A DNA stretch of 64,000 bases from Paraphysoderma sedebokerense (taxonomy: Eukaryota; Blastocladiomycota; Physodermatomycetes; Physodermatales; Physodermataceae). Shown here in pieces: positions 10,282-21,946 of the stretch. The translations under genes and the position numbers were made by a program. The DNA is taken from the NCBI GenBank assembly GCA_025602915.1, contig JAHLJZ010000082.1:37490-101489 (forward strand). The letters run 5' to 3'. The notes under the pieces were generated by a model. That model was not told where the DNA came from. It did not search any database and worked only from the letters and a program-made list of their open reading frames with translations. How positions within the stretch are numbered: position 1 is the first letter of the stretch; every line of letters begins with the position of its first letter.

Positions 10282-12408
10282 ATGCCTGGACTATCTGCCA
10301 ATACTCCAAATGTCCATTCTCGTCCCCGTAACGTTCTCATCCTAGATGACCTCGGTACCCCCAGTGTTATTAAAAGAGTCAACTACTCTGACTTTGTGTC
10401 ATCCAATGAAGTCCGTTTATTCATCATCACAAGTCGCAATGCTCTCAGCGACAAAGACAAGTCGCTCGCAACAGAACATGTTGAACTCTCTTGTCCTACA
10501 ACCGACGGTTCAGTCGAAATCATCGCCAAACATTGGCATGATAAATACACTCTCCATGATGTATACACTAAACAAGAAGATTTAATTCTCCGTGCTTCCT
10601 ATCTTCGTCAATTGCTCGGTATTTCAAGTGGTCTTCAACCCTCCCAAGCACTCGCATTTAGGGACAAAGAAGTAATGAAAAATGTGGTCATGAAATCTAA
10701 TATCCCTGTCCCTCCATTTGCTAGAGTATTTTCTCCTTCTTGCGTGATTAGCTTCATTCAACAACATGGCTTCCCAGTCGTTGTTAAACCAACTCTTGGT
10801 TCTGCTTCCTCCGGGGTAAAAGTCCTTAAAAACTGGGACGCTACATACAAATATCTATCTCAAGATTTTTTTTCATCCATGGATACTTCAGGTCGTAGGA
10901 TGGATTTAAGCGGTGAAATGATTATCGAGAAATTTATCAACGGAAAAATGTACCATGTCAATGGATACGCTCGGAACGGAAAGTTAATCCACGCTTGGTG
11001 TTTTCAGTATATCCAAACAAACTTGGGATTCACGCAAGGTAACTCATACGGTAACATCTTGATTCCAGTATCAGACCCTCGCTATAAACCTCTTGTGAAA
11101 ACTACCACCGAGATTTTGAAATTATTACCGACACCGGAAAACCTTGTATTCCATTTGGAACTGTTCGAAGTTCAACCTTCTTCTGTTTCTCAACTTTGGT
11201 TCGGTACATCAACAAAAAGAGCAGTTCCAAGTCCAAACCACCCAGTCTATGCGTTGTGTGAAATTGCTGCGCGTCGTCCTGGCGGTTCTATTTCGATATT
11301 GATGGAGCAAACTATGAATATTCCTTTTGCTCGTGCAGAATTCCGACTTAACCTTGGTCTTCCACTTCTTCAACCGCTCCACATCAACGATTCAATCGTT
11401 GGAGATTTACTTGTCCCCCTCAAAGCACATCATCGACTAACCCATTTACCAGCTTCTTGTCCAGTTGATGGAGTTACTTATATCCCTATTGCGAAAGTCG
11501 GGACAGAGTATACAGGATTCGACATTACAAATCTCAACACTTGTGCAAGATTTTTCGTTCGTGCCGATTCAAAGTATACTTCATTCAACGCTATTGAGTC
11601 TCTCTTAAAAACCGCGGAATCATGGTTCCAGAGTTCGGTTCAATATGAACCACTGTCACCTTCTCCATCGGTGCTACAAAATCAGATCATCTCACTCCGA
11701 CACAACGCTCAACCTGTTAACGTGGTCATTAAGAAAGTTGTCAGATCAGGACACAAAGCCTACGCATCTGCTCGTGCGTTGACAAGAATTCCAAAGTACT
11801 CCGCCAAACATACCTTATTGAACAAAGTCACAAGAAAGATGACCACGAATCACGAAAAATCAATGCAACTAGTCAAATTCAACTCCCGTAAAGCAGCAGG
11901 TGACAAACTCGTGAATAAAGTATTCTCCCGCTACCATGGCGTTGACCTTCATGGTAGAAAAAAGAGATCAAGAATATCAAGATTAACCACCCAATTTACA
12001 GTTCTTTCCCTCCGTGGTTCAACTTCCACTAAACCACAAATTTTACTTAGAAGAATTTTACGTAAATCTAGATTTTCCCCTTCCTTTTTCTCTTCCTCTC
12101 GTTCTATTTCTTCCCGTCGCAACCCAATTGTGTTACCGTTTTCTAAAATTCCTTCACAGAATCTTCAGCTTTCCACCATTTCTAACCAGTTACACAGACC
12201 TTCAAATGTGCTTTTAAGAAGGATCCAAAGAAATGTGACTACTGGTTTTGGAAAAAGGGTTTATATTGTTGGCAAAGATGGCGGAGAAGCCGTCGAATGC
12301 AGAATCCCCAAAAAAGTCAGCAGCTCTGAAAATAAGAGTATTAGTGGAAGTGGTAGCGGTGTTAGTGGTAAAGGACAGAGTGAAATTGGAATGAAAATTG
12401 TAGGTTAA
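10282..12408 (+). CDS. ATP-grasp ligase with long basic C-terminal tail
   Basis: Intronless 708-residue protein. Residues about 15-130 form an N-terminal alpha/beta part (RNVLILDDLG). Residues about 130-400 carry the ATP-grasp fold: ALAFRDKEVMKNVVMKSNIP, FPVVVKPTLGSASSGV with the ATP-binding lysine, GEMIIEKFINGKMYHVNGY, VFHLELFEV, and CEIAARRPGGSISI at the metal-binding strand. The pattern is closest to bacterial amino-acid and dipeptide ligases (BacD or carnosine-synthase type), which join a carboxylate to an amine using ATP. Residues about 470-708 are a Lys/Arg/Ser-rich tail unlike any such ligase, ending in Gly/Ser repeats. The absence of introns among intron-rich neighbours suggests horizontal transfer or retroposition; I infer this from structure only. 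The substrate is unknown. Confidence 0.75.
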   Translation: MPGLSANTPNVHSRPRNVLILDDLGTPSVIKRVNYSDFVSSNEVRLFIITSRNALSDKDKSLATEHVELSCPTTDGSVEIIAKHWHDKYTLHDVYTKQEDLILRASYLRQLLGISSGLQPSQALAFRDKEVMKNVVMKSNIPVPPFARVFSPSCVISFIQQHGFPVVVKPTLGSASSGVKVLKNWDATYKYLSQDFFSSMDTSGRRMDLSGEMIIEKFINGKMYHVNGYARNGKLIHAWCFQYIQTNLGFTQGNSYGNILIPVSDPRYKPLVKTTTEILKLLPTPENLVFHLELFEVQPSSVSQLWFGTSTKRAVPSPNHPVYALCEIAARRPGGSISILMEQTMNIPFARAEFRLNLGLPLLQPLHINDSIVGDLLVPLKAHHRLTHLPASCPVDGVTYIPIAKVGTEYTGFDITNLNTCARFFVRADSKYTSFNAIESLLKTAESWFQSSVQYEPLSPSPSVLQNQIISLRHNAQPVNVVIKKVVRSGHKAYASARALTRIPKYSAKHTLLNKVTRKMTTNHEKSMQLVKFNSRKAAGDKLVNKVFSRYHGVDLHGRKKRSRISRLTTQFTVLSLRGSTSTKPQILLRRILRKSRFSPSFFSSSRSISSRRNPIVLPFSKIPSQNLQLSTISNQLHRPSNVLLRRIQRNVTTGFGKRVYIVGKDGGEAVECRIPKKVSSSENKSISGSGSGVSGKGQSEIGMKIVG

Positions 12409-12778
12409 GATTGTGCATTAAAGTCTTCATTCGAACTTCATCTGTATTGTAGACGTGGTTTATGAAAACGAATTGTATTTCTGGTTTCCTCGAAATAAAC
12501 GACTAAGCAATGCACCACATTGCAGTCCTACTTTAATTGTTGTCTGAAATACTTGAAATTGCGTTCTATTTAATACATGTATTCAAATAACCAATTCGAG
12601 GTTGCGGTGCTACAAGTTTCTATAATGTATCTAAATCCTCATATCATCAAAAGCAGGCGAGAAGAAGAAGAAAAGATGAGATAATGATACTATCCACTAT
12701 CGTATGAGCATATCCTTCTATCATCCTTCACAACGGATTGTGCCGACTCTCTTCCTTTCAACTATCCGAGTAGTACTT
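12409..12778. other. Intergenic between convergent genes
   Basis: Shared 3' region of the ATP-grasp gene and the IDO gene. It is AT-rich and contains poly(A)-signal-like aataaa at about 12492. No gene seen. Confidence 0.5.
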
Positions 12779-14824
12779 TTAAACTCTAGCATCTCTCGTT
12801 TCGTCTCTTGCTTGCTTCAAAAATGGAATCAACTGTGTACCTCCAGTTCCTCTGACACTATCGATTCCCTCCGTGATGGATGAATTCAACTGACTAGTAG
12901 CGTACTTTTGCGGTTCCTTCGCGTCGCTTGACGTTCGGGGTCTAGGCTTGGTACTTTCTGATTGGACATCGTTTGATATATTCAAAGAAGAGACGGATAC
13001 GTCTGACATCTGAACAGATTGGGTAGCGACGGAGGTATCCTGGTAACCGCCAGCCGGTTTGTGGGTATCAATTACTTCACCAAAGTACGAATTTCGGGTT
13101 TTGGTATCATTTCCATCAGCTAAATCCTCCGTACTGGTAGAACTAACCGTTCGAACCCTGAATCCAGTGACATGTCCGTTTTCGGTTACACTCCCAGAGC
13201 TAGTAGAGCTGATAGTTCTTACTCTTCTTGACACGGTTGGGCTAGTAGATGTTGAAGTTGACGTCGGGTTTGTGGAAGGGATGTTGCCCATTGTCGCCAA
13301 ACTACTTCGTTTAGATTGAATAATAATGTATCGAGTAACTATTTGGATATGTTTGTCCCTAAAGATGCGAAGCGAGTGGAGTGTAGTATTATATATCTGC
13401 AAAAGGGTAGAAATAAGAGATAGGGAATTCGTTTTATCAGGGGAAGAGGAAAATGAGTTGAAAAAATTGCTGAGCTCGACAGTAAAGGAACGTAGACAAG
13501 GCGACTTCAATTCTAGGTCTACCAAAAATTGACGATGAGATTGAGGCATGTAATTTCTCATTTCTGCTATAAAGTTTACCGGCTTGGCCGCTGAGGATTT
13601 TGGGGGCGGAGAAGAAGTCACCGAGCTAGCTGAAGGTGGTGGAGGACGTCTAGATACGGCGGGACTGGAACTTGGACCCATTCCAGTCGGGAAATGTTCA
13701 ACACCGAGGAAAATATCGAAAGATTGAATCAAAGAACTTTGAGCAGCGGATCCTCCGGCGAACGAGAAAACTGGTCTTGATGGATCGGTGGTGGATGGTT
13801 TTGGGTCCCAAGAAGCAGGGATCTTGTTTATATCGACACCTTCATATTCTACTCCATTTTCTATTAATGACCAACCAGCAACGTAAGGGCGCATTTGGTT
13901 GTAAAAGACATAAGGGTCACATTTGAGATTCATAGTGTGTAGGATGTTGGTTATTGTGTTGACTATGTCGTTCAATCGCGACAGATTGGTAGCGAGCGAA
14001 CCGAGAATACTTGGTAATGAAGACGATTCGTACCGCTTAAGACGATCGGACATAGACATGGACGGTGATGTCAGCTGCAATAACTGATTTGAACCGTCCA
14101 GTATTAATTTTAGAGATTCCATCATCATTGGCAGGGCTTCGGCCCCAGCACTTTCAATTGCAATAGGGACCAAATAGAAATGCGCCTCATCCATAGTTCC
14201 TGTATAAGTATTCAATGTCATAATATTACTTAAATCCACCGGTCCCTCTTCATCTAATACTTTCCAATTCCACAAGTCAACGGCTGCATAGCAAACTATA
14301 GGTCGGAGGCCTAGCCGGATGGCAACTTGGGTAAATGGGATAGCGAGATTTGACGGAAGAATTCTAATAGTAGGATCAGTGGATTGATGTTTTCCCCATA
14401 TGTATGAATGAGTGAGAAGTGCCAGAACTAAGAATGCTCGTTGAAATTCACTTTCGGTAGAGAGTTTATCAGCCGACAACAGCGGCAACTAGTGCAGAAG
14501 ATGTAGTTAATATTTTTGTTTGCGACGGTTGTGCCCAGGAGAATACAATATGCGATAATGAATTAAGTTTACAGAATCTTTGTTAAATGAAATGAATATA
14601 TATTTCACCTTTGTAATCCAATCTCTCAACTTTCCGGTTAATAACAGGCCTTGCAAATTATCCACTATCCGTTCCCACGGCTCGTAGTAAGGGTTCGTGA
14701 GCCGGTCAAGCGGCGCTATCTCGGGCAAAAACCCACTAGTTGAAGAAACTCCATAATCTTCCAGTTTAGGGATGAAGACTCTCTCTTGCACAATCTTTTG
14801 AAAGGATGTAATTGTTGGTGCCAT
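12779..14824 (-). CDS. ido: Indoleamine 2,3-dioxygenase with Ser/Thr-rich C-terminal tail
   Basis: Haem dioxygenase that opens the indole ring of tryptophan to N-formylkynurenine, the first step of the kynurenine route to NAD (yeast BNA2). Exon 1 (14824-14609) gives the family N-terminus: GFLPEIAPLDRL, YYEPWERIVDNLQGLL and LRDWITK. Exon 2 (14488-12779) carries THSYIWGK, RILPSNLAIPFTQVAIRLGL, PIVCYAAVDLWNW and, near the end of the fold, FRDKHIQIVTRYII with the proximal haem histidine (about 13350). A Pro/Ser-rich insertion (RRPPPPSASS) precedes the haem helix. After the fold come about 180 extra residues, Ser/Thr-rich, with two copies of RVRT[IV]SSTS. The intron has clean GT..AG ends and preserves frame. 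Confidence 0.93.
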
Positions 14825-15463
14825 GAATACAGACTGTCGGTGTAAATTGAAGCTTTGAAACGTGAAGAAGCCGGCCGGGGGGCTCGAGAGAAAGCAGACG
14901 TAACTAACAACAAAATGGCTGCAACGACGAAGTTGGGCCCAACTTTGCGAGTAATTTCTCAACAGGAAATGTATACAACTTTGTTGTTGCGAATTTAGAG
15001 GATGGATGGCGAGGAGGAGGAAAACGGACACGGGAAGGAATTGTCGGAATTGTTTCCAATCACAAAAATTTGCTGCGAATCTTCGCCGACTCTTCCAATT
15101 GAATTTTTGGCGTCTTGGTTCATTGAGGCAAAAGCTATTGATACAATGGATAATTTACGGCATTTTGCGCTATATTCGTAATGACACTTTGTGATTCTAC
15201 ATTGTCATTTGACAATTTGATGGGGTTCATTATCTGTACAGTTAGGAGATGAGTGGATTGAAGTTAATGATTATAATGAAGGGAGTGCATTATTGCTGCT
15301 TTGCAAATATTGTTGGAATAATTTAACAATTGCATTTCCTCTGCTAGAAAGTTGAGATGATTATCCTATCGACAACAGTTATCCATTGGAACACTCCTGT
15401 CTTCACCCATAGAAGTGCATGAGCACGGATTGAAATTGCTTCACGTTCATATTCATACACAAA
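14825..15463. other. Intergenic between divergent IDO and LRRC45 genes
   Basis: About 640 bases of shared upstream DNA. Short frames such as 15006-15194 (plus) have no recognisable content. No RNA gene or repeat seen. Confidence 0.5.
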
Positions 15464-18060
15464 ATGGAAACATTCAGGTCGAAATATCTTGCTCGCTGCA
15501 AAGAGCTGCTGATTGATCCGTCTACCGTCGTCCTCGAACAATCCGCCTTCATATCCAAGCCGCCTTGTCACTCCCGATCAAACTCTGGCGATCATGATGT
15601 GGATCTCCATGGCAGAACCAAATACCCAGATACCATAGACTTATCTGGTCATAATGTAACATTAAAGGTGCTTAGGATTCTCCACACTCTATTATTTGAA
15701 CTTTTATTCAGGATGGGTCGTGTCGCAGTTGACTGCCTGTATGCTGCCATCTCTCTTATGCCACTCATCAATTCGATTATTTCGTTGGCAACAGGCAGCG
15801 TCGGCATTAGCGTCGGCATTGTCCGAAGATGTTGTCTTTACAAAAATTATTCTGCAGGATGCGTTCATGGGAGATGACGGTACGTAATATTTGACTTATT
15901 CATTACTGTCATTCCAAGAGCACATCGATTCTGTCTTTGAATGAAATGTTGCTTACGCAATTCGTTTAATTAGCCTGCACAGTTCTATGTTCCGCTTTGA
16001 AAACAAACACGACAGTACGGAAATTAGATTTAAGAGGCAATAATATCCGATCTGAAGGAGCAGTATCTATCGCTCAATTAATCAAAGTGAATTCTGCGAT
16101 AAAGACGTATGTGTTTTCACTGAACTACCTGCCAGCTCTTCTCTGGTAACATTCGATATTACAGATTAAGTTTAGAATGGAACTGTATTGGTGTATGGGA
16201 TACCGGTGTGAAAGCAATTGCAGACGCTTTGAAGATGAACACCACTCTTGTGGAGCTCGATCTTCGAAACAACAAAATAGGGCCTTCTGGAGTTGAAGTG
16301 CTGGCATTAAGTCTGAAGCACAATACTGGGTTAAAGAGACTAGGTATGTAAAAAAGCGCTTGCTGCTTTAATAATGTATTGACTGTATTTTTATCACAGA
16401 TTTAAGATGGAATAACGCTGGATTAATGGGCGGAAAAGCCTTAGTTGACATGTTACAATGGAATACAGTAATAACAGAAATTGAATTAGCGGGAAATGAA
16501 GTCAGCGAAGAATGTTCAAGATCAATTAGTTAGTATGATTCTTGTTGTGCCCTTCTTCTCCTGACAACTCCAACCCAACGTTCTCTTAGGTATCGCCCTC
16601 CAGAAGAATCATTCGCAGCACGCTCATCGATCGCATTGTCGATCTCAAGCAGTTCACCTATCATCAACACTTCAAGCTCTGACCTCCTCCCATCTCGCTC
16701 AAATTAATCAACTCAAATCACAATTAGAAGAGACAGATACTCAAAGCAGGAGTTTAGCGAAGAAGCTAGTGCAAGCAAGTGATGAGATTGAGAGAACCCA
16801 TGTTGACGCTAAATCCTTAGAACGAAAGTATAATGATGCTTTAAGAGAAAAGGAGAAACTTGAGGAGGTTTTGATCAGAGAAAGAAGCGAGTGGGGTTTC
16901 AGAGTGAAAGAATTAGAAAAAGAGTTGGCATCCATGAAAGAGGTTAGTTATCCGCTTTTTGAATTTCGTCAGTAGAATTTATAATCTTCCGCAATTTCTT
17001 ATTGGTTTCTCACTCAATTTTTTCATTTTAGTCTAAAGCATCCATCGAGTCTCACCATCAAGCACAGCTTGCAGCGTCGACAAAGAAAAATCTGACTCTT
17101 GAATCTACTGTTTCATCCTACGAGGCCGAACTCACCCATCTCAAGCAGACTAATTCACAATTAGAGGCCACAGTCACTCAGCTTCGTGAGAAACAAAAGT
17201 ACGTTATCCGAAATTACGAAGAGAAAATCATTGAAGCAGAAAAAGTAGCCAAAGATGAGCTTCAAGAAGCTTTAGACAGGTGCAAACAGGATCAGAAGGA
17301 AGTCGTGAGAAAATTAGAGGAAAGGCTAAAAAATGTGGAAGCCTCAAGAGAGCAGGCTGTTGAGGTTTGTGGTCTAACTATTGAATATTTTTCAAACTTT
17401 TTATGGCGTATATCAGATGTTCGGTGTTAATCTAAAATTCCTGCTAATTCAGGAATTAGATCGCCAAAAAGCAAAATTTATAGCACAGAAGAACCAGTTT
17501 GAGGATAAATTAAGAAGCGAGGAAGTGCGTTATTCTCTTGCATGCTAAGCCTAATACTAAGCCTAACTTCCAGTACTGATATTGACTCTTCTTAATTAAA
17601 ATAGGAAACCCGCCGACAACATCTTCAGTCGCAAATAACAAATATGGAAACTCAACTCTCGACATTACAATCTCAGCATTCAGCCCTTCGGGGTTCCCAC
17701 GAAAAATTGCAAGCCTCGTATACTGGAGCCCAGAACACTTCAGCGAACACCATTTCCTCGTTACAATCCGAAATTGCTACCTTACAATCTGAACTCGCTG
17801 CAAAGCTACGATTATTGCAGAGATTGGACATGTTGGAAATGCAGGAGAAAAAATGGGAAACCGAGAAGAAGGAGTTGCTCAAACGAGTGGAAACATCAGA
17901 GAGGGCTCAGAAAAGTTGGGAAGAAAGAGATAGACGAAGGAAGGAAGACGAAAGAACGCGGCTGAAAGAATTAGAGACCGCCTTTGGACGGTTCCTGGGA
18001 GGCCTCAATTCTGGCGAAGACGTAGATGGAAAAATAAGGGGAGGCGGCTACGGTATTTAA
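15464..18060 (+). CDS. lrrc45: LRRC45-like centrosomal leucine-rich-repeat and coiled-coil protein
   Basis: In animals LRRC45 sits at centriole proximal ends, where it supports centrosome linkage and early ciliogenesis. The N-terminus METFRSKYLARCKELLIDP corresponds to the start of animal LRRC45. Exons then give ribonuclease-inhibitor-type repeats: TTVRKLDLRGNNIRSEGA (about 16020), LSLEWNCIGVWDTGVKAIA (about 16170), LVELDLRNNKIGPSGVEVLA (about 16255), DLRWNNAGLMGGKALVDML (about 16405) and ITEIELAGNEVSEE. The EWN..G.WD and DLRWNN.GL.GG.AL strings are family hallmarks as I recall them. From about 16600 the protein becomes a long coiled coil across four exons, ending GGGYGI. At least eight introns. 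It supports a centriole-bearing, flagellated organism. Confidence 0.87.
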
Positions 18061-18921
18061 ATATTGTTTGATATAGAAGCATCATAATAAGAGCGTCGTC
18101 ATAATTATTCGTTTAAATGTAATTAGAGTTTTGGTTTGTCACATCAATCTACATAAATTCCGATGCGAAGGAACACATAAGATATCCAAAGATAGAACAT
18201 TTAATGTTTTCCGCTCAAACGTCGGATGAACTCATAGTTTACCGACAAAGTAATGACATACTCAACATCAAGTATTGAAATTTCCCAACCAATGCACTTA
18301 CGTTACATAAAACCGAATGACTCGTGAATCACGATATTTCTGCCCTATCCCGTGGCAGCTAATGTTATTATATATCCATTAACCAAGCATGTTCCATTAG
18401 TTGATTCATTTTAGAGTCAGATAATCAGAGAGCAGCCTTCACTCGTTCAATGTAATTGAAATTAAGACTTGTATTTTTTTTTGATTGATGGAGTGGCAAT
18501 CGCCTCGAACAATATAGCATCGCCGATTGGCGCGAAAGGATGCGGAACGCGTCCACCGAAAGTAAGCAATGACCAACCCGAATGAAGGAACGAACCTCGT
18601 CAAATCGTTCGCCGGCTGAAGGAGCAGCCACCGTAATGAGATTTGAGGTATTAGGATGGATTTATACCGACAATCCAATCGGCTTTACAGGCTGGTATGA
18701 TCGCCCTCTACGCCAATGGCTTGCAATGTATGAATCCGATTGTACGGATGTTGGACAAAGTTGTTGTCAAGCATAGCTCCAAGTGGATGACAGCCACGAT
18801 CAAAATCAAAAAGTGGATCCGGTCTTTATTGCTTTTGCTCCGCCTACAGTATACTATTTTCCCCCTTCATGCCGTTATAAGCCAAACTCATTTTGAGGAC
18901 GCCAGTTATTCCATGTTAACG
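18061..18921. other. Intergenic, LRRC45 to PX gene 1
   Basis: About 860 bases. Short open frames on both strands have no recognisable motif. I see no RNA gene or repeat. Confidence 0.45.
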
Positions 18922-19813
18922 ATGAAACGACTAGATATCAACCTACCATCATTAGGTCTCAATAGACTTGCCAAGGGCATACGACAGCTAAAGTTGAAAC
19001 GTCAACGCAAACGGCATGCCGATCACCCCGCCTTTGATTACGATAGCGGATATGACAGCAATTCTAGCTTTACGCTCTCGCATTCTGATATTTCTTATTC
19101 TTCGCCGACAATCGATTTCTTTCAGCTTGGCATCTTCATTATCCTCGGCAGCAGAAACTTGCGCTTCAATAGAACATAGTGATCAAAATAAAGAGTGCGA
19201 GCTAACAAGTGAAATTGTACGAAGAAACAGCGAATATGAGATACATCTCGAACAAATTTCAACAGCGAAGAGAATCATTCAGAGCAAAAGATGGCAATAC
19301 GGTGTGCGTGGCAAAAGATTGTCCGAACCACCCTCGAGTTTTTCACACCCTCCCCCAGAAAACCCTCCAGCCGTAGATATACCTCAAGATCAATATCAAT
19401 TAATACAAGCAGCCGTGATACCAGAATCTATTGGATCTAATCAAATTACTGCAGTGTCAATTCAGAATTGCCAGCGATTGAGTCCTGGCCTTTACAGTTA
19501 CAGTCTCCTCGTTTCGGGCCATTGTCAAAACACCAACATAATCACACATACCTCAGAAGACTTCTATCGACTGCAGGCAACGTTAGAAGATCAGTACAAA
19601 GGAAAATATAAGATACCAAATTTGCCGACTCCACTGACTGTGGGGGTTGAGCATAGCTGGAAAAGAAGATGCTTGCTAAGCGTTATTCTAAAGGAAAAAC
19701 AGGAAAAATTTGAAGCGTTTTGTAATAATATCATAAGGATGCCGGCATCCGTGTCAAGATGTCATATTGTTAACGAGTTCTTTTCCATTCAATGCGAAAG
19801 CTATGAAATGTAA
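18922..19813 (+). pseudogene. PX-domain-like gene, copy 1, frameshifted
   Basis: First of two tandem paralogues. It opens MKRLDINLPSLGLNRLAKG in one frame, ends that frame around 19179, and continues in the next frame with LRRQSISFSL, LTSEIVRRNSEYE and ISTAKRIIQSKRWQYGVR. The C-terminal half holds the PX-like core: SEDFYRLQATLEDQYKGKY, PTPLTVGVEHSWKRRCLL and FCNNIIRMPASVSRCHIV. Aligning with copy 2 places the frame change between about 19085 and 19110. No GT donor in the overlap makes an intron attractive, so a one-base indel (true or from assembly) is likely. PX domains bind phosphoinositides on endosomes; here the basic phosphoinositide pocket is only partly evident. Confidence 0.6.
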
Positions 19814-20238
19814 ATAGTTTGATTTTTTGCTGCATATATAGTTGCGCTATTAATGTGTTAAGGCTTTAATAACAATATCGTGTAGTATCAAAATTGCTTT
19901 TGTCAACATTGTGAATACATTTCCGCATCGATGGACTAATAATCTCTGTATGTGACCAACACGATTTTCACTTTTATCATTTCTCATCATTTCTCACAAC
20001 GGGAGCTGATTGGTCTGCAAGTATCGTAATAAATTCATTCTACTGCTGGATTTCTTAAGTTTACTCATTCCACGATTTGCCACAGATAGAAGCGGGATTG
20101 GGTGGGCTCTATCATATCGACGCGCCAGATTGGTGAGGTTAACATGACGTGAATATTTCGATTTATTAAAAGCTCTATGCATGCCCAAATCCAAAGAGAT
20201 CATCAAGTAAAGGTACCGATTACAGAAACGTTACCAAC
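19814..20238. other. Intergenic between tandem PX genes
   Basis: AT-rich spacer of about 425 bases between the two paralogues. No gene or repeat seen. Confidence 0.5.
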
Positions 20239-21180
20239 ATGAAGAAGACATCCTTACCGAAAATACCAAAACTACCGAAAATTAATATTAAATGTTTTCA
20301 TGTAGACGATTTAGTTAAAGGGGTCCGTTCATTGGCTACCCTTCGTCCTCGTCAGCGGCACCATGCTCAGTCGACTTCGGACTCGGATAGAAATTCTATA
20401 GTATCAATTACATTATCAGACACCACTTCAATATATGATTCGAAGTCGTCTGTTACATCAAGTCCTATTCCATACGAATATGTCACCCCTGACTCGGCGT
20501 CTTCAATTTCTACACTTTGTCTTTCCCGTCGCCAGTCGTGTTTCTCCATTGTTGAACAAACAGCTGAACCTATTGAGAATAGATTGACAAGCGAATTAAT
20601 TCAAAGAACAAAAGAAGTTTCGACATTTTTAGAAGATATCGCGACAGCCAAACGAATAATTCAGAGTAAGAAATTAGAATATGGCGTTCGCCAGACTCGG
20701 CAGAATAAAGTGGATTCTTCGAAATCGGAACCAGCAACAAAATTTTCGTCGAACAATGTAGACTCACCACTTTCGCTTCGGAAACAATCTCGTTCATCAA
20801 TTATCCTCCCAGAAGCTGTCGGATCACACTTGATTGTATCAATCTCAGTTCAATCCTACCATCGAGTAAAACCTGGTTTATACGCTTATCTTCTTCACGT
20901 TGTCAAAGTCGGAGAACATATCACAGTGGTCACGAAGACATCAGAAGACTTTTACCAATTTTACTTAGATTTAGTAGAAGAATTCAATGGTGAATACGAG
21001 ATTCCACCGTTACCGATACCAATGACGGTAGGTCAGGAGAATAGTTGGAAGAGAAAGTGCCTGCTAGGTGTTATTTTAAAGCAATATCGGTGTGATTTCG
21101 AAAGATTTTGCAGTGATATTATAAAAATGCCAGCTATCGTATCAAGGAATTATAAAGTTACGGACTTTTTTATGAACTAG
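20239..21180 (+). CDS. PX-domain-like protein, copy 2
   Basis: Intact single-exon gene of 313 residues, paralogous to the frameshifted copy 1.3 kb upstream. The N-terminus is basic and proline-rich (MKKTSLPKIPKLPKI), followed by a Ser/Thr-rich linker containing SRRQSCFSIVEQ. A helix LTSELIQRTKEV and IATAKRIIQSKKLEYGVRQ precede the PX-like core: VSISVQSYHRVKPGLYAYLL, TKTSEDFYQFYLDLVEEFN, PIPMTVGQENSWKRKCLL and FCSDIIKMPAIVSRNYKV. The order (beta-sheet, helix with F-Y-F, proline-rich turn, helix, final helix) fits a PX domain of the kind that binds phosphatidylinositol 3-phosphate, but the canonical R-R-Y is weak. It could be a lineage-specific family. Confidence 0.65.
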   Translation: MKKTSLPKIPKLPKINIKCFHVDDLVKGVRSLATLRPRQRHHAQSTSDSDRNSIVSITLSDTTSIYDSKSSVTSSPIPYEYVTPDSASSISTLCLSRRQSCFSIVEQTAEPIENRLTSELIQRTKEVSTFLEDIATAKRIIQSKKLEYGVRQTRQNKVDSSKSEPATKFSSNNVDSPLSLRKQSRSSIILPEAVGSHLIVSISVQSYHRVKPGLYAYLLHVVKVGEHITVVTKTSEDFYQFYLDLVEEFNGEYEIPPLPIPMTVGQENSWKRKCLLGVILKQYRCDFERFCSDIIKMPAIVSRNYKVTDFFMN

Positions 21181-21946
21181 ATTTCATTAATTTATTACTA
21201 TAAACCGCTAATCGTTTGTATTAATATATCCTATATAATTGTTTGGTTGTATTTTTCTGTATATATATGGAAAGTGGAAAGGAAAAATAAAATAATAATA
21301 AACCTGAGTATATAAATCATCTCACGATGCTCTTACTTTGGGGCCAACAATGGCTATTGTATTTCGGCTTTGGATTGGATATGCAAGAAACAGATGTAAC
21401 GAGGCTATAAAACTTCGTTAAAAAGAGATAAAAGACATTTTGAAACGAACGTCATAGTATTTTGCAAAAATAGGTTTTGCCCACACAACAGTAGTTAACG
21501 GTTATAGAGATATCCCATAGCATATAAAAACCTATAAGAACACTGTTGAAACTGCATTTTTTCTAATATCATCTTGCCCTGTCGATAATCCTGTGCCCTG
21601 ACACATGCTAAAATCATTCAATCCTAAGATTTCACGGTAAATTTTAAATTTCCTATGATATCATTAAACGAGTTCAAAAGTATGCTGCATTGTCGTGACT
21701 TTTGCGACTTGTCAATTAGATGGACAAACAAGGCTTGAAATTACACCAGTCCATCTTTACCCGAAAAAGTCTGAGTGACTGACATATAGATTCTTCTTGT
21801 GCTCTACATGGCCAGCGGATTGAATAGATATTATAACAACCGAATGTAACACATATTTATACAAATCCAATCTACATATCAGCATTCCTATACAGAAAAT
21901 GGGAATCACAGTTTGAATTGTCCACACCACACAACAGTTACCAAAA
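21181..21946. other. Intergenic between convergent PX2 and nicastrin genes
   Basis: About 770 AT-rich bases with poly(A)-signal-like stretches (aaataaaataataataaa near 21285). No coding or RNA feature seen. Confidence 0.5.

Noticed and set aside
18697-18921. Upstream start for PX gene 1 at 18697
   Set aside because: The added residues have no likeness to copy 2, whose start aligns with the ATG at 18922.
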